Below are positions 26,633 to 35,428 of a stretch of 64,000 bases of DNA, piece after piece. The position numbers and the translations under genes are program-made. The notes below the pieces were generated by a model that saw nothing but the letters and a program-made list of their open reading frames with translations, was not told the DNA's origin and ran no database searches. Positions within the stretch are counted from its first letter, which is position 1. Each line of letters begins with the position of its first letter. This stretch comes from Sphingobacterium hotanense (lineage in GTDB: Bacteria > Bacteroidota > Bacteroidia > Sphingobacteriales > Sphingobacteriaceae), in assembly GCF_008274825.1 (NCBI RefSeq), contig NZ_CP030848.1, positions 682,001 to 746,000 of the forward strand. The letters are read 5' to 3'.

Positions 26633-26810
26633 ATGTATTAAAAAGCGTAAAAATACGTTTGCTGTTTATAACCGGTTTTAAAAACAGCTTAAAGATATGG
26701 TTTTCAATGGGTAAAAGTTTTCCACATTTTGAAAACATAGTCTTTATTTGGGCTGTTCTCCTAAAACTAATTCATCTATGTCAAAGATTTATTAAAAAAT
26801 CACAAAAGAG

Positions 26811-26841
26811 TTTGTTTTTTAAAATCAATCTGTTAAATTTG
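26811..26841 (+). promoter_or_regulatory. Promoter of the marR-fad operon
   Basis: TTTG (26811-26814), a 19-nt spacer and TAAATTTG (26834-26841) match the Bacteroidota -33/-7 consensus TTTG-N19-TAnnTTTG exactly. It is the best promoter match found in the window, 39 nt before the marR ATG. Confidence 0.75.
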
Positions 26842-26855
26842 TTATGCTTGCATAA
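26842..26855. promoter_or_regulatory. Candidate MarR operator overlapping the transcription start
   Basis: TTATGCTTGCATAA is a perfect inverted repeat (6-bp arms, 2-nt centre) starting on the base after the -7 element, where the transcript should begin. A repressor bound here would block its own promoter, the usual arrangement for MarR proteins. Confidence 0.65.
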
Positions 26856-26880
26856 TAAATATTAAAGAAGCGTCCCAACT

Positions 26881-27339
26881 ATGAGCCAAGATAACACGAT
26901 AGATTATTTTTTGAAGACAGCCTGGCAAACGGTTGCAAACAAATATAATGTCATTGCTTCGCAGCATGGCTTCACTCAAGCCGCTGGATATATTTTAATC
27001 AATATCCACCGTGAGGGTACTCCGGTTTCGCAGATTGCTAATTCCACGGGCGTGAAGACCACGTCTTTATCTCGCGTTTTAAATAACCTGGAAAGCCTAG
27101 GTTTTATTTATAGAGAGACGAGCGATACGGATAAGCGTTCGGTTAAGGTTTATTTGACCGAATTGGGCAGAGAGAAGCGCGGTATTGCGAAGGATGTGGT
27201 AAGAGAGTTCAATGAGTTTTTGAACAATTCTTTTACCGACAGAGAACGGACAACATTGATCAAGGCATTGGCGAAGATCAATGAATTAGCATTAAACTAT
27301 GCGCCAGAGAAAAAAATAGCGCAGACAGTAATAAAATAG
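26881..27339 (+). CDS. MarR family transcriptional regulator of the fatty-acid oxidation operon
   Basis: The 152-residue protein is a winged-helix dimeric regulator. N-terminal dimerisation helices are followed by the wHTH domain (about 45-110). The recognition helix region is TGVKTTSLSRVLNNLESLGFI and the wing is RETSDTDKRSVKVYLTELGREK. It is the first gene of an operon with fadN, fadA and acyl-CoA dehydrogenase genes, and only 13 bp separate it from fadN. By position it is probably the local repressor, released by an acyl-CoA or fatty acid; the ligand is inference. A palindrome at the promoter is a ready candidate operator. Confidence 0.92.
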   Translation: MSQDNTIDYFLKTAWQTVANKYNVIASQHGFTQAAGYILINIHREGTPVSQIANSTGVKTTSLSRVLNNLESLGFIYRETSDTDKRSVKVYLTELGREKRGIAKDVVREFNEFLNNSFTDRERTTLIKALAKINELALNYAPEKKIAQTVIK

Positions 27340-27352
27340 AAAAACACAAGAT

Positions 27353-29779
27353 ATGAATAGAAATATTAAGAAAGTAGCTGTATTAGGATCCGGAGTAATG
27401 GGGTCACGAATTGCTTGCCACTTTGCTAATATCGGTGTGGAGGTATTGTTGTTGGACATTGTTCCACGTGAGCTTTTACCGGCCGAAGAGGCCAAAGGCT
27501 TAACCTTCGAAAGTCCATTGGTTCGCAATCGTATTGTGAATACCTCTTTGGACACGGCAATCAAGTCGAACCCTGCGCCTTTATTCAGCAAGTCTTTTGC
27601 AAAGCGCATCTCTACGGGTAATTTTGAAGATGATATGTACAAGATTGCTCAGGTAGATTGGGTTATCGAAGTCGTGGTAGAACGTTTGGATATCAAAAAA
27701 TCGGTATTCGATCAGGTTGAACAATACCGTAAACCGGGCACATTGATTACTTCGAATACTTCGGGTATTCCAATTCATTTGATGGAAGAAGGTCGCTCAG
27801 AAGATTTTAAAGCACATTTCTGTGGTACCCACTTCTTCAACCCCCCACGCTATTTACAACTATTAGAAATTATACCTACACCTAACACGAAAAAAGAAGT
27901 TGTTGATTTCTTGTTGGAATTCGGCGACAAGATGTTAGGCAAAACGGTGGTATTGTGTAAAGATACACCGGCGTTTATCGGTAACCGTATCGGTGTTTAC
28001 TCCATGCTTGCCTTGACGCATTTGGTGGAGAAAATGGACTTGACGGTAGAGGAGGTCGATAAATATACAGGCCCAGCGATGGGGCACCCTAAATCGGCAA
28101 CCTTCCGCACGGCAGATGTTGTAGGTTTAGATACCTTGGTCAACGTGGCCAATGGTTTAGCGCAGAATGCGCCTGATGATGAGGCGAAAGGCGTATTCCA
28201 ACTGCCATCGTTTATCACCAAAATGGTAGAGAACAAATGGTTGGGCGAGAAAACTAAAAAAGGATTCTATGAGAAAGTGAAGGATGCGAGTGGAAACTCC
28301 GAAATCCTCTCTTTGAACCTGAAGACTTTTGAATATGGTACACAGCAAAAGGTTAAATCTTCGACTTTAGAAGCTACCAAAGCTGTTGAAGATATTCGCA
28401 AGCGCATGAAGGTGTACGAGCAGGGTACAGATAAGGCTGCGGAATTATTCCGTGCGATGCATTACCCATTGTTCGAATATGTTTCAAAACGTGTTCCTGA
28501 GATTACCGACGATTTCTTCCGTATCGATGACGCGATGCGTGCTGGTTTCGGTTGGGAAATTGGTCCGTTTGAAGTATGGGATGCTTTAGGCGTACGCGAA
28601 ACAATAGAGAAAATTAAGAAGGAAGAGAAACGTCTTCCGGGCCAAGATGGCGAAGTTGCTCACTGGGTACACGATATGTTGGCTTCGGGATTTGAATCTT
28701 TCTATAAAGTTGAAAACGGTGTGCGTCATTTTTATGATATCGCATCGAAATCATACAAGCCAATCCCAGGTACCGAAGACTTGATTGTATTAGACCATAT
28801 TCGCGATACCAAGACGATCTGGAAGAACTCTGGGGTGTCGATCATCGACTTAGGCGACGGCATTATCGCTTGTGAGTTCCACACGAAGATGAATACCATT
28901 GGTGGCGATGTTATTCAAGGATTGAATAAAGCAATCGACCTAGCGGAAAAAGAATACCGCGGATTGGTAATCGGTAATGACGGCAAGAACTTCTCTGCTG
29001 GTGCGAATATCGGGATGATCTTCATGATGGCGGTAGAGCAAGATTACGATGAGCTGAACATGGCGATTCGTATGTTCCAAAATACATCGATGAGAATCCG
29101 TTATTCAGCGATTCCGGTTGTTGTGGCGCCATTCCAGCTGGCGTTAGGCGGTGGATGTGAGTTCTCTATGCACGCTGACTTTGTTCAGGCACATGCAGAG
29201 ACCTACATGGGACTGGTAGAATTCGGTGTTGGTGTTATCCCTGGTGGTGGCGGTTCGAAAGAGTTCGCATTGCGCGCTTCAGACGAATACAAAGACGACC
29301 AGATTACACAAAACACCTTGAAAGATCGCTTCCTGACCGTTGGTCAAGCTAAAGTATCTACTTCCGCTGTTGAAGCCCACGAGTTAGGATACTTGGAGAC
29401 CGGAAAATACGCGATCACGATGAATCGTGCGCGCCTCTTAGCAGACGCGAAAGCAAAAGCGATAGAACTAGCGGATGCAGGTTATATACAACCCGCACCA
29501 AGAAATGACATTAAAGTTTTAGGTAACCAAGGATTAGGTATAGTCTACGTAGGAGCATCCTCGATGCGTGCCGGAAATTACATCTCCGACCACGACAAGA
29601 AGATCTCCGAGAAACTAGGCTGGGTAATGTGTGGTGGCGATTTATCAGCCCCAACAGAAGTATCCGAGCAATACCTCTTGGACCTAGAAAGAAAAGCATT
29701 CCTCGAACTTTGCGGCGAGCGCAAAACGTTGGAGCGTATTCAGCATATGTTGACGAAGGGAAAGGCACTTCGGAACTAG
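27353..29779 (+). CDS. fadN: Bifunctional 3-hydroxyacyl-CoA dehydrogenase/enoyl-CoA hydratase
   Basis: The 808-residue cytosolic enzyme hydrates enoyl-CoA and oxidises the 3-hydroxyacyl-CoA with NAD+. The dehydrogenase part comes first: the Rossmann motif VLGSGVMGSRIACHFANIGVEVLLLD (Gly12-x-Gly14-x-x-Gly17), then HFFNPPRYLQLLEIIP and the two C-terminal 3HCDH domains. The crotonase domain lies at the C-terminal end (about 490-720). It keeps the oxyanion-hole segment FSAGANI and both catalytic-type glutamates in GGGCEFSMHADF and GLVEFGVGVIPGGGG. This domain order is that of Bacillus FadN, not E. coli FadB. Its stop codon TAG opens a heptamer array, and a four-helix-bundle gene separates it from fadA. 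Confidence 0.94.
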   Translation: MNRNIKKVAVLGSGVMGSRIACHFANIGVEVLLLDIVPRELLPAEEAKGLTFESPLVRNRIVNTSLDTAIKSNPAPLFSKSFAKRISTGNFEDDMYKIAQVDWVIEVVVERLDIKKSVFDQVEQYRKPGTLITSNTSGIPIHLMEEGRSEDFKAHFCGTHFFNPPRYLQLLEIIPTPNTKKEVVDFLLEFGDKMLGKTVVLCKDTPAFIGNRIGVYSMLALTHLVEKMDLTVEEVDKYTGPAMGHPKSATFRTADVVGLDTLVNVANGLAQNAPDDEAKGVFQLPSFITKMVENKWLGEKTKKGFYEKVKDASGNSEILSLNLKTFEYGTQQKVKSSTLEATKAVEDIRKRMKVYEQGTDKAAELFRAMHYPLFEYVSKRVPEITDDFFRIDDAMRAGFGWEIGPFEVWDALGVRETIEKIKKEEKRLPGQDGEVAHWVHDMLASGFESFYKVENGVRHFYDIASKSYKPIPGTEDLIVLDHIRDTKTIWKNSGVSIIDLGDGIIACEFHTKMNTIGGDVIQGLNKAIDLAEKEYRGLVIGNDGKNFSAGANIGMIFMMAVEQDYDELNMAIRMFQNTSMRIRYSAIPVVVAPFQLALGGGCEFSMHADFVQAHAETYMGLVEFGVGVIPGGGGSKEFALRASDEYKDDQITQNTLKDRFLTVGQAKVSTSAVEAHELGYLETGKYAITMNRARLLADAKAKAIELADAGYIQPAPRNDIKVLGNQGLGIVYVGASSMRAGNYISDHDKKISEKLGWVMCGGDLSAPTEVSEQYLLDLERKAFLELCGERKTLERIQHMLTKGKALRN

Positions 29780-29804
29780 TGAATAGATTTTAGACATTAG
29801 ACTG
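29777..29804 (+). repeat. Heptamer array at the fadN stop (left arm of the S23-gene island)
   Basis: Units in register from the stop codon: TAGTGAA, TAGATTT, TAGACAT, TAGACTG. The facing arrays are at 30246-30280 and 30305-30339. The four-helix-bundle gene lies between. Confidence 0.9.
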
Positions 29805-29824
29805 TAAGCTGGCAATAGAATAAA

Positions 29825-30184
29825 ATGCATAACCTGAAAGAGATCAAAGTTTGGAAGAAAGCGATCAAGCTGGCTACAGAAATCTATCTTGTAGTTTCTG
29901 ATTTTACAAAAGGAGAAAAGTTCGGGTTATCGAATCAAATTAAAAGGTCAGCAGTATCAATTGCTTCGAATATAGCGGAGGGCGCAGGGAGGAATTCAAA
30001 TAAAGAGTTCGGGCAGTTTCTCAGTATCGCAAATGGTTCTTGCTATGAACTTTTAACGCAAATCACGATTGCGTCGAAGCTAGGTTTAATGGAAAAATCA
30101 AAGTCTGAAGAGATATGCAAAAAGATCGTCGAGATTCAAAAGATGATCTATGGTTTTAAAAAGAAATTGAAAAAAGAGGTTTGA
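29825..30184 (+). CDS. Four-helix-bundle protein (S23/IVP family, TIGR02436)
   Basis: The 119-residue protein belongs to the family first known as 23S rRNA intervening-sequence proteins. It has the family opening NLKEIKVWKKAIKLATEIYLVV, the hallmark LSNQIKRSAVSIASNIAEGAGRNSNKEFGQFLSIANGSCYEL, and a basic C-terminal helix. Relatives include Avd of diversity-generating retroelements, which binds nucleic acid and the reverse transcriptase, but no reverse transcriptase or template repeat is present. It is out of place in a beta-oxidation operon and is enclosed by inward-facing heptamer arrays. That suggests arrival as cargo of a small element. Its role here is unknown. Confidence 0.9.
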   Translation: MHNLKEIKVWKKAIKLATEIYLVVSDFTKGEKFGLSNQIKRSAVSIASNIAEGAGRNSNKEFGQFLSIANGSCYELLTQITIASKLGLMEKSKSEEICKKIVEIQKMIYGFKKKLKKEV

Positions 30185-30192
30185 TTCTTTAC

Positions 30193-30211
30193 AGCGGAGA
30201 AATTCTCCGCT
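30193..30211 (+). other. Short hairpin after the four-helix-bundle gene
   Basis: AGCGGAGAA and TTCTCCGCT pair as a perfect 9-bp stem around one base, 9 nt after the stop. The tail is A-rich (TAAAAAG) rather than T-rich, so termination should be weak on the plus strand, and the fad operon may read through it. Confidence 0.55.
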
Positions 30212-30245
30212 TAAAAAGAAAATATCGGAATAATATTGTGGGAAG

Positions 30246-30339
30246 GATTCTAAAATCTAACATCTCCCACCTTACATCTAAGTATAAACAATGGGAAGAA
30301 TGCAGATTCTGATGTCTAATGTCTCCCATCTAATATCTA
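30246..30339 (-). repeat. Duplicated heptamer arrays upstream of fadA (right arm)
   Basis: Two arrays of five units each, reading TAGA on the minus strand, lie at 30246-30280 and 30305-30339. Both begin with GATTCT and are preceded by TGGGAAG, so the roughly 55-bp block appears tandemly duplicated. The second ends 9 nt before the fadA ATG, where AAAAAAGAA may serve as the ribosome-binding region. Confidence 0.88.
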
Positions 30340-30348
30340 AAAAAAGAA

Positions 30349-31521
30349 ATGGAAGCATACATTGTAGCAGGATATCGTACAGCGGTGGGGAAGGCCCCTA
30401 GAGGTGGTTTTCGCTTTATGCGTGCAGATGATTTGGCGGCTGATGTCATCAAGCATTTGGTGGCCTCTGTTCCAAATTTAAATAAAGAAGAAATCGACGA
30501 TGTGATTGTCGGGAATGCGATGCCTGAGGCGGAGCAGGGATTAAATGTTGGACGCTTGATCTCTTTGATGGGATTGCAGACGGATAAGGTTCCGGGTGTG
30601 ACGGTAAACCGTTATTGTGCATCGGGATTGGAGACTATTGCGACTGCTGTGGCGAAGATTAAGTCGGGTATGGCCGATGTAATTATCGCTGGGGGGGTGG
30701 AAGTGATGTCTGGGATGCCTTTTGGTGGCTGGAAGATCGTTCCGAACCCTGTTGTTGCAAAGGAAAATCCGGACTGGTACTGGGGGATGGGCTTAACGGC
30801 GGAAGCGGTAGCTCACGACTATAAGGTTTCACGTGAAGATCAAGATGCATTCGCATTGAAATCGCATCAGAAAGCAATCGCAGCGATCAAGAATGGTCAT
30901 CTGAAAGATGGTATCGTGCCGATTACGGTAAAAGAGAACTACCTGAAAGATGGCAAGATGGCGACGCGCGAATATGTGGTGGATACGGATGAAGGTCCTA
31001 GAGCTGATTCGACACTAGAGGCATTAGCGAAACTAAGACCGGTATTTGCTGCTGATGGTAGTGTTACGGCGGGTAACTCATCGCAAACATCAGATGGTGC
31101 GGCTTTCGTTTTGGTGATGTCTGAGGCAAAGATGAAAGAATTGGGATTACGGCCTATTGCTAAGTTGGTAAGCTATGCAGTGGCAGGTGTTCCACCGCGT
31201 ATTATGGGTATCGGTCCGATCTACGCTATTCCAAAGGCTTTGGAGCAAGCGGGATTAAAGAAAGAAGATATTGACCTATTCGAATTGAATGAGGCCTTTG
31301 CTTCGCAATCCTTAGCTGTGATCCGCGAATTGGGATTGGATGAGGAAAAAGTGAATGTAAATGGTGGTGCTATTGCATTAGGACACCCACTGGGTTGTAC
31401 CGGTGCGAAGTTGACCGTACAGGTATTGAACGAATTGAAACGCCAAGGCAAGAAATACGGGATGGTGACGATGTGTGTGGGAACTGGACAGGGAGCAGCT
31501 GGTATATTCGAATTACTATAA
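30349..31521 (+). CDS. fadA: Acetyl-CoA acyltransferase (3-ketoacyl-CoA thiolase)
   Basis: The 390-residue thiolase cleaves 3-ketoacyl-CoA with CoA to acetyl-CoA and a shortened acyl-CoA, the last beta-oxidation step. The nucleophile Cys90 lies in [15 protein letters not shown], His346 in [16 protein letters not shown], and the general base Cys376 in [18 protein letters not shown] supplies the conserved asparagine. The length is standard for the family. It follows fadN and the inserted four-helix-bundle gene, and precedes the acyl-CoA dehydrogenase by 35 bp. The set equals the fadN-fadA-fadE order of Bacillus subtilis. Confidence 0.95.
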   Translation: MEAYIVAGYRTAVGKAPRGGFRFMRADDLAADVIKHLVASVPNLNKEEIDDVIVGNAMPEAEQGLNVGRLISLMGLQTDKVPGVTVNRYCASGLETIATAVAKIKSGMADVIIAGGVEVMSGMPFGGWKIVPNPVVAKENPDWYWGMGLTAEAVAHDYKVSREDQDAFALKSHQKAIAAIKNGHLKDGIVPITVKENYLKDGKMATREYVVDTDEGPRADSTLEALAKLRPVFAADGSVTAGNSSQTSDGAAFVLVMSEAKMKELGLRPIAKLVSYAVAGVPPRIMGIGPIYAIPKALEQAGLKKEDIDLFELNEAFASQSLAVIRELGLDEEKVNVNGGAIALGHPLGCTGAKLTVQVLNELKRQGKKYGMVTMCVGTGQGAAGIFELL

Positions 31522-31556
31522 GATTAAAAGTATAACAAGGCTTAAAATAAAATATT

Positions 31557-33350
31557 ATGTCTGAAGAAGTAAAAAATAAAGCAATTAAGGGAGGTGAGTT
31601 CGTAATCCGTGAAACACCTTATACTGATATATTCATTCCTGAAGAATTCGATGAAGAGGCGCAGATGATTCGCCAAACCTGCATCGACTTCTTAGATACC
31701 GAGGTATTGAACAAGCTTGAGCGCATTGATGCGCAGGAGGAAGGTTTGATGCAAAGCCTGATGGACAAAGCGGGTGAGCTTGGTATGTTGGGGGTATCTA
31801 TTCCTGAGGAATATGGCGGTTTTGGAAAGAATTTCAACACTTCTATGTTGGTTGCTGATGCAGTTGGTGGTGGATTCTCCTTCGCTGTAGCATTGTCGGC
31901 ACATACGGGTATCGGTACTTTACCGATCCTTTACTATGGAAATGCAGAGCAAAAAGCGAAGTATATTCCTAAATTGGGTACTGGTGAATGGAAAGCAGCA
32001 TACTGCTTGACGGAGCCTAACTCGGGTTCTGATGCGAACTCAGGTCGTACATCCGCAAAATTGAATGCGGAAGGAACGCACTACTTGATCAATGGTCAGA
32101 AGATGTGGATCACAAATGGTGGTTTTGCTGATATCTATATTGTATTCGCGAAGATTGATGACGATAAAAACTTAACGGCATTTATCGTGGAGAAAGACTT
32201 CGGCGGTATCACGATGAATCCTGAGGAGCATAAATTAGGTATCAAAGGTTCTTCTACACGCCAGATCTTCTTCAATGATTGTCCGGTTCCTGTAGAAAAC
32301 ATGTTATCCGAGCGTGAGAATGGATTCAAGATTGCGGTTAACATTTTAAATATTGGTCGTATTAAGCTTGGTGCTGCGACGATTGGTTCTGCTCGTGCAG
32401 TATTATCGACGGCTATCAACTATGCTAACGAACGCGTACAGTTTAACTTGCCTATTTCCAAATTTGGAGCTATTCGCTATAAGATTGCGGAGTCTGCTAT
32501 TCGTTTATTTGCGAACGAATCTGCGGCTTACCGTGCCGGACAGAACATCGATGATGCCTATGATGCGTTAATTGCTGGCGGAATGGACGAAGCGAAAGCG
32601 AAGTTGAAGTCTGTAGAGCAGTTTGCGATCGAATGTGCGATCATTAAAGTGTGGTGTTCTGAGATGTTAGACTATGTGGTTGACGAGGGTGTTCAGATCT
32701 ATGGTGGTATGGGCTATTCAGCAGATGCACCAATGGAGCGTGCATACCGCGATGCTCGTATCAACCGTATCTTCGAAGGTACAAACGAGGTGAACCGCTT
32801 ATTAGTAATCGATATGTTGTTGAAACGTGCGATGAAAGGCGAGATTGATTTAATGGGGCCTGCAACAGCAGTAGCAGGCGAATTGATGTCTATTCCTGAC
32901 TTCGGCGAAGAAGATGAGACTCCATTTGCTGCTGAGAAGAAAATCATCACTAACCTGAAAAAGGCTGGTTTGATGATCGCAGGATCTGCTGTGCAGAAGT
33001 TAATGATGTCTTTGTCGAAAGAACAAGAAATTTTGATGAATATCTCTGATATCATTGGATATGTCTATGTAGCAGAATCGGCATTATTGCGCGCAGAGAA
33101 ATTACAGCACACCGTAGGTGGTGAAAAAGCAGCTTACGCTGCGGATATGGCTAAAGTATACTTGTACTCAGCTGTTGACAAAGTAAATATTGCAGGTAAA
33201 GAAGCTTTATACTCTTTCGCTGAAGGAGATGAGTTAAACATGATGTTGGTTGGTCTTCGTCGCTTCACTAAAGCACAGCCATTCAACGTGAAAGATGCTC
33301 GTCAGCGAATTGCTAAAAAGCTTATTGAAGAAAATAAATACTGTTTCTAG
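31557..33350 (+). CDS. fadE: Acyl-CoA dehydrogenase
   Basis: The 597-residue flavoenzyme introduces the 2,3-trans double bond in acyl-CoA, the first beta-oxidation step. It has the N-terminal helical domain, the middle beta domain with AYCLTEPNSGSDANSGRTSA and MWITNGGFADIYIVFAK, and the C-terminal FAD domain with YGGMGYSADAPMERAYRDARINRIFEGTNEV. An extra C-terminal domain of about 190 residues resembles the long VLCAD/FadE-type subgroup. It is the last gene of the marR-fad operon and is followed by a strong terminator. The symbol is given by analogy with Bacillus FadE; no electron-transfer flavoprotein gene is adjacent. Confidence 0.93.
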   Translation: MSEEVKNKAIKGGEFVIRETPYTDIFIPEEFDEEAQMIRQTCIDFLDTEVLNKLERIDAQEEGLMQSLMDKAGELGMLGVSIPEEYGGFGKNFNTSMLVADAVGGGFSFAVALSAHTGIGTLPILYYGNAEQKAKYIPKLGTGEWKAAYCLTEPNSGSDANSGRTSAKLNAEGTHYLINGQKMWITNGGFADIYIVFAKIDDDKNLTAFIVEKDFGGITMNPEEHKLGIKGSSTRQIFFNDCPVPVENMLSERENGFKIAVNILNIGRIKLGAATIGSARAVLSTAINYANERVQFNLPISKFGAIRYKIAESAIRLFANESAAYRAGQNIDDAYDALIAGGMDEAKAKLKSVEQFAIECAIIKVWCSEMLDYVVDEGVQIYGGMGYSADAPMERAYRDARINRIFEGTNEVNRLLVIDMLLKRAMKGEIDLMGPATAVAGELMSIPDFGEEDETPFAAEKKIITNLKKAGLMIAGSAVQKLMMSLSKEQEILMNISDIIGYVYVAESALLRAEKLQHTVGGEKAAYAADMAKVYLYSAVDKVNIAGKEALYSFAEGDELNMMLVGLRRFTKAQPFNVKDARQRIAKKLIEENKYCF

Positions 33351-33372
33351 TATTAAGGTTGATTATGGAAAG

Positions 33373-33397
33373 GCCCCGAGAAATCGGGGCTTTTTTT
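33373..33397 (+). terminator. Terminator of the marR-fad operon
   Basis: Stem GCCCCGA / TCGGGGC with a GAAA tetraloop is followed by seven T. Confidence 0.92.
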
Positions 33398-33501
33398 GTT
33401 TTTCAATGATGCACAATTCTCTTGAAAAATACCCTTTGTTAGGTATTGATTGCAGGATGCTTGACTTTGTAATTTCGTAAAGATCACTTTAATGTACGGT
33501 T

Positions 33502-35346
33502 ATGAAGTATTTTGATTTGCTAAAAAGGTTGTTTTTGGTTCTGTGTATAACGACATTTTCCATGTCTTGCGATAAAGAAGAGGCTGTTGATCCGAAGCCA
33601 AAAGAACCACCTATAGAAAAGCCTGACAATGCGGCCAATGGGGGCGACATATATCGCTATCAAATGATAACTGTCAATGTTTCTTCTGAAACTCTGACAA
33701 AAGAAAGCTATACGGCCAAATTGGGGGACAAAACCATAACGCTCACTCGGCTGGATGAGAAGAATCTAATTTTTATTCCCGATGAAAATATCCCCTTTGG
33801 AGAGCAACGACTGGTAATTCCCGAGCTAAAGCATTTCGCAATCAAATTTGAAATAAAAGATCAGGTTCTGGCAAATAGTCCGGAGAAGACGCTGGAGCCT
33901 CTTTTGAATAAGTTTCAAGAAGTTATAGATGTAAGTGGAACGCCTGGCGCAGAACAGGCTATTTCGAATGTGAAAGCCGCTAAGGATGCCTTCACAAAAG
34001 CAAATAGTAACCAGCGGAAAATAATGGCACAGACTTACATGGCAAATAAGGCGTTTATCGATCAGCTTATTCAATCTTCTTTTTCTAATCGCATACAAAT
34101 CGCCAGAACTTCCCTACCGACCTTGCAAAATATCGGACAGAAGGCTGCAATTGGCGGCAATGTTCATGGAACTTTGTCCAATCAAGAGAAGATTGACCTA
34201 ATCAACAAGCATATGACTGCCATTCTAGTGATGTCCGTTTCGACGGGCGGTGTGGCTTTTGCTTTGCCTTGGGGATGGCATACGCTTGTTTTTCTGGGTG
34301 CTACTGGCGTCGCTGCCTGGTGTGCAATTGATGCAGTAGTGGAAATCGCTCGATTGACTTTCTATTATACAGCTATTGAATTTGGGATTACAAATACAAA
34401 TAGATCGAAGCGTGAAACCCTTTCTCCCGGGATTAAAGGTAACATCCTAGGGTTGAATACATTGATGGCTTCTACGCCCGACATATTGGATATCGTGACA
34501 GGAAAGGACCGAATATTCGCCTTCAACATGAATGCACGCAGCCCACAATCGGGAGATCGAACAGGAAGTAGTCTGCTTATGAAGACCTTGTTCGAAAAAA
34601 CCGACGAGCTAAATGGTTATCTAAATAAAGCAAATAATGCAATCAATTGGGTCAACTCAAACCTGTATGCAGGTTTTTCAATCTTCAAGATTCCTACATT
34701 TCCGAATGTAGGTCAAGTTGGTCAAGTTCAGGTTGGCACAAATATCTTTGATAAAGAGCTAAAACTAAGTATTAGCCATCCGAACTTGAAAGTAAATAAG
34801 CTAGCATTGAGTCAATCGGGAAGTCTTCTCCTCAATGTTGAAACAGTAAATACGACGGAGTCGACTATAAACGCCGAGCTGAAATATGCCTTTAAAGATG
34901 ATTTTACGAATTTTTCCGGCTCTGTGCCTATAAAAGTCCAAAACAATATCTCTTTGGTGGGTACCTGGAAGCTAGTGTCATTATACAGTGGGATTCCGGT
35001 TGGAGAGGAGGTTCTCTATACGCATCCTCAATGTTCTAATATCGTTTCATTCAAGACTACGACCACGGGTCAAATGGTTTTTACGGAAACTACATTCTCC
35101 TCACAATATCACTATGATACCTATAATCGGGGGTCTTATGCGGTTAATCTGGAAAACTGTACGATAGCAGGAAATTACCCTTTGAAGCATGAACCGGTAA
35201 ATGGTGGATATTCAGGAACATATACCTTAGAGGGTATGAAAATAAAATATATTGGTATAGTACCGAATATAAACGTGTTCGAGTTAATTGATGAGAATTC
35301 GATTAATTACGGAGGTGATATTTTTGTACGGGTAAATTCTAATTAG
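33502..35346 (+). CDS. Large lipoprotein with central hydrophobic segment and lipocalin-like C-terminal domain
   Basis: I do not recognise the full-length family. The 614-residue product has a lipoprotein signal ending FSMSC (Cys23) and a proline/charged linker. A small beta domain follows (about 48-118, MITVNVSSETLTKESYTAKL), then a helical region. A hydrophobic stretch of about 50 residues (ILVMSVSTGGVAFALPWGWH through the ATGVAAWCAIDAVVEIA helix) lies near residues 240-295. The last 130 residues start NNISLVGTWKLVSLY, a lipocalin-like beta-barrel opening as in many Bacteroidota lipoproteins. A lipid-anchored protein with an internal hydrophobic hairpin is unusual and recalls pore-forming or membrane-inserting proteins; that is speculation. 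It is monocistronic. Confidence 0.7.
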   Translation: MKYFDLLKRLFLVLCITTFSMSCDKEEAVDPKPKEPPIEKPDNAANGGDIYRYQMITVNVSSETLTKESYTAKLGDKTITLTRLDEKNLIFIPDENIPFGEQRLVIPELKHFAIKFEIKDQVLANSPEKTLEPLLNKFQEVIDVSGTPGAEQAISNVKAAKDAFTKANSNQRKIMAQTYMANKAFIDQLIQSSFSNRIQIARTSLPTLQNIGQKAAIGGNVHGTLSNQEKIDLINKHMTAILVMSVSTGGVAFALPWGWHTLVFLGATGVAAWCAIDAVVEIARLTFYYTAIEFGITNTNRSKRETLSPGIKGNILGLNTLMASTPDILDIVTGKDRIFAFNMNARSPQSGDRTGSSLLMKTLFEKTDELNGYLNKANNAINWVNSNLYAGFSIFKIPTFPNVGQVGQVQVGTNIFDKELKLSISHPNLKVNKLALSQSGSLLLNVETVNTTESTINAELKYAFKDDFTNFSGSVPIKVQNNISLVGTWKLVSLYSGIPVGEEVLYTHPQCSNIVSFKTTTTGQMVFTETTFSSQYHYDTYNRGSYAVNLENCTIAGNYPLKHEPVNGGYSGTYTLEGMKIKYIGIVPNINVFELIDENSINYGGDIFVRVNSN

Positions 35347-35428
35347 TTGCGTTTAAGTAATATTACTTTTGAACCAACTTAATCCAATTGATATTGTTTA
35401 AATTTATGATTTACCAATCAATATCAAT

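Noticed and set aside
29825..30184. Diversity-generating retroelement around the S23-family gene
   Set aside because: No reverse transcriptase, template repeat or variable repeat is visible; family resemblance to Avd alone is not enough.
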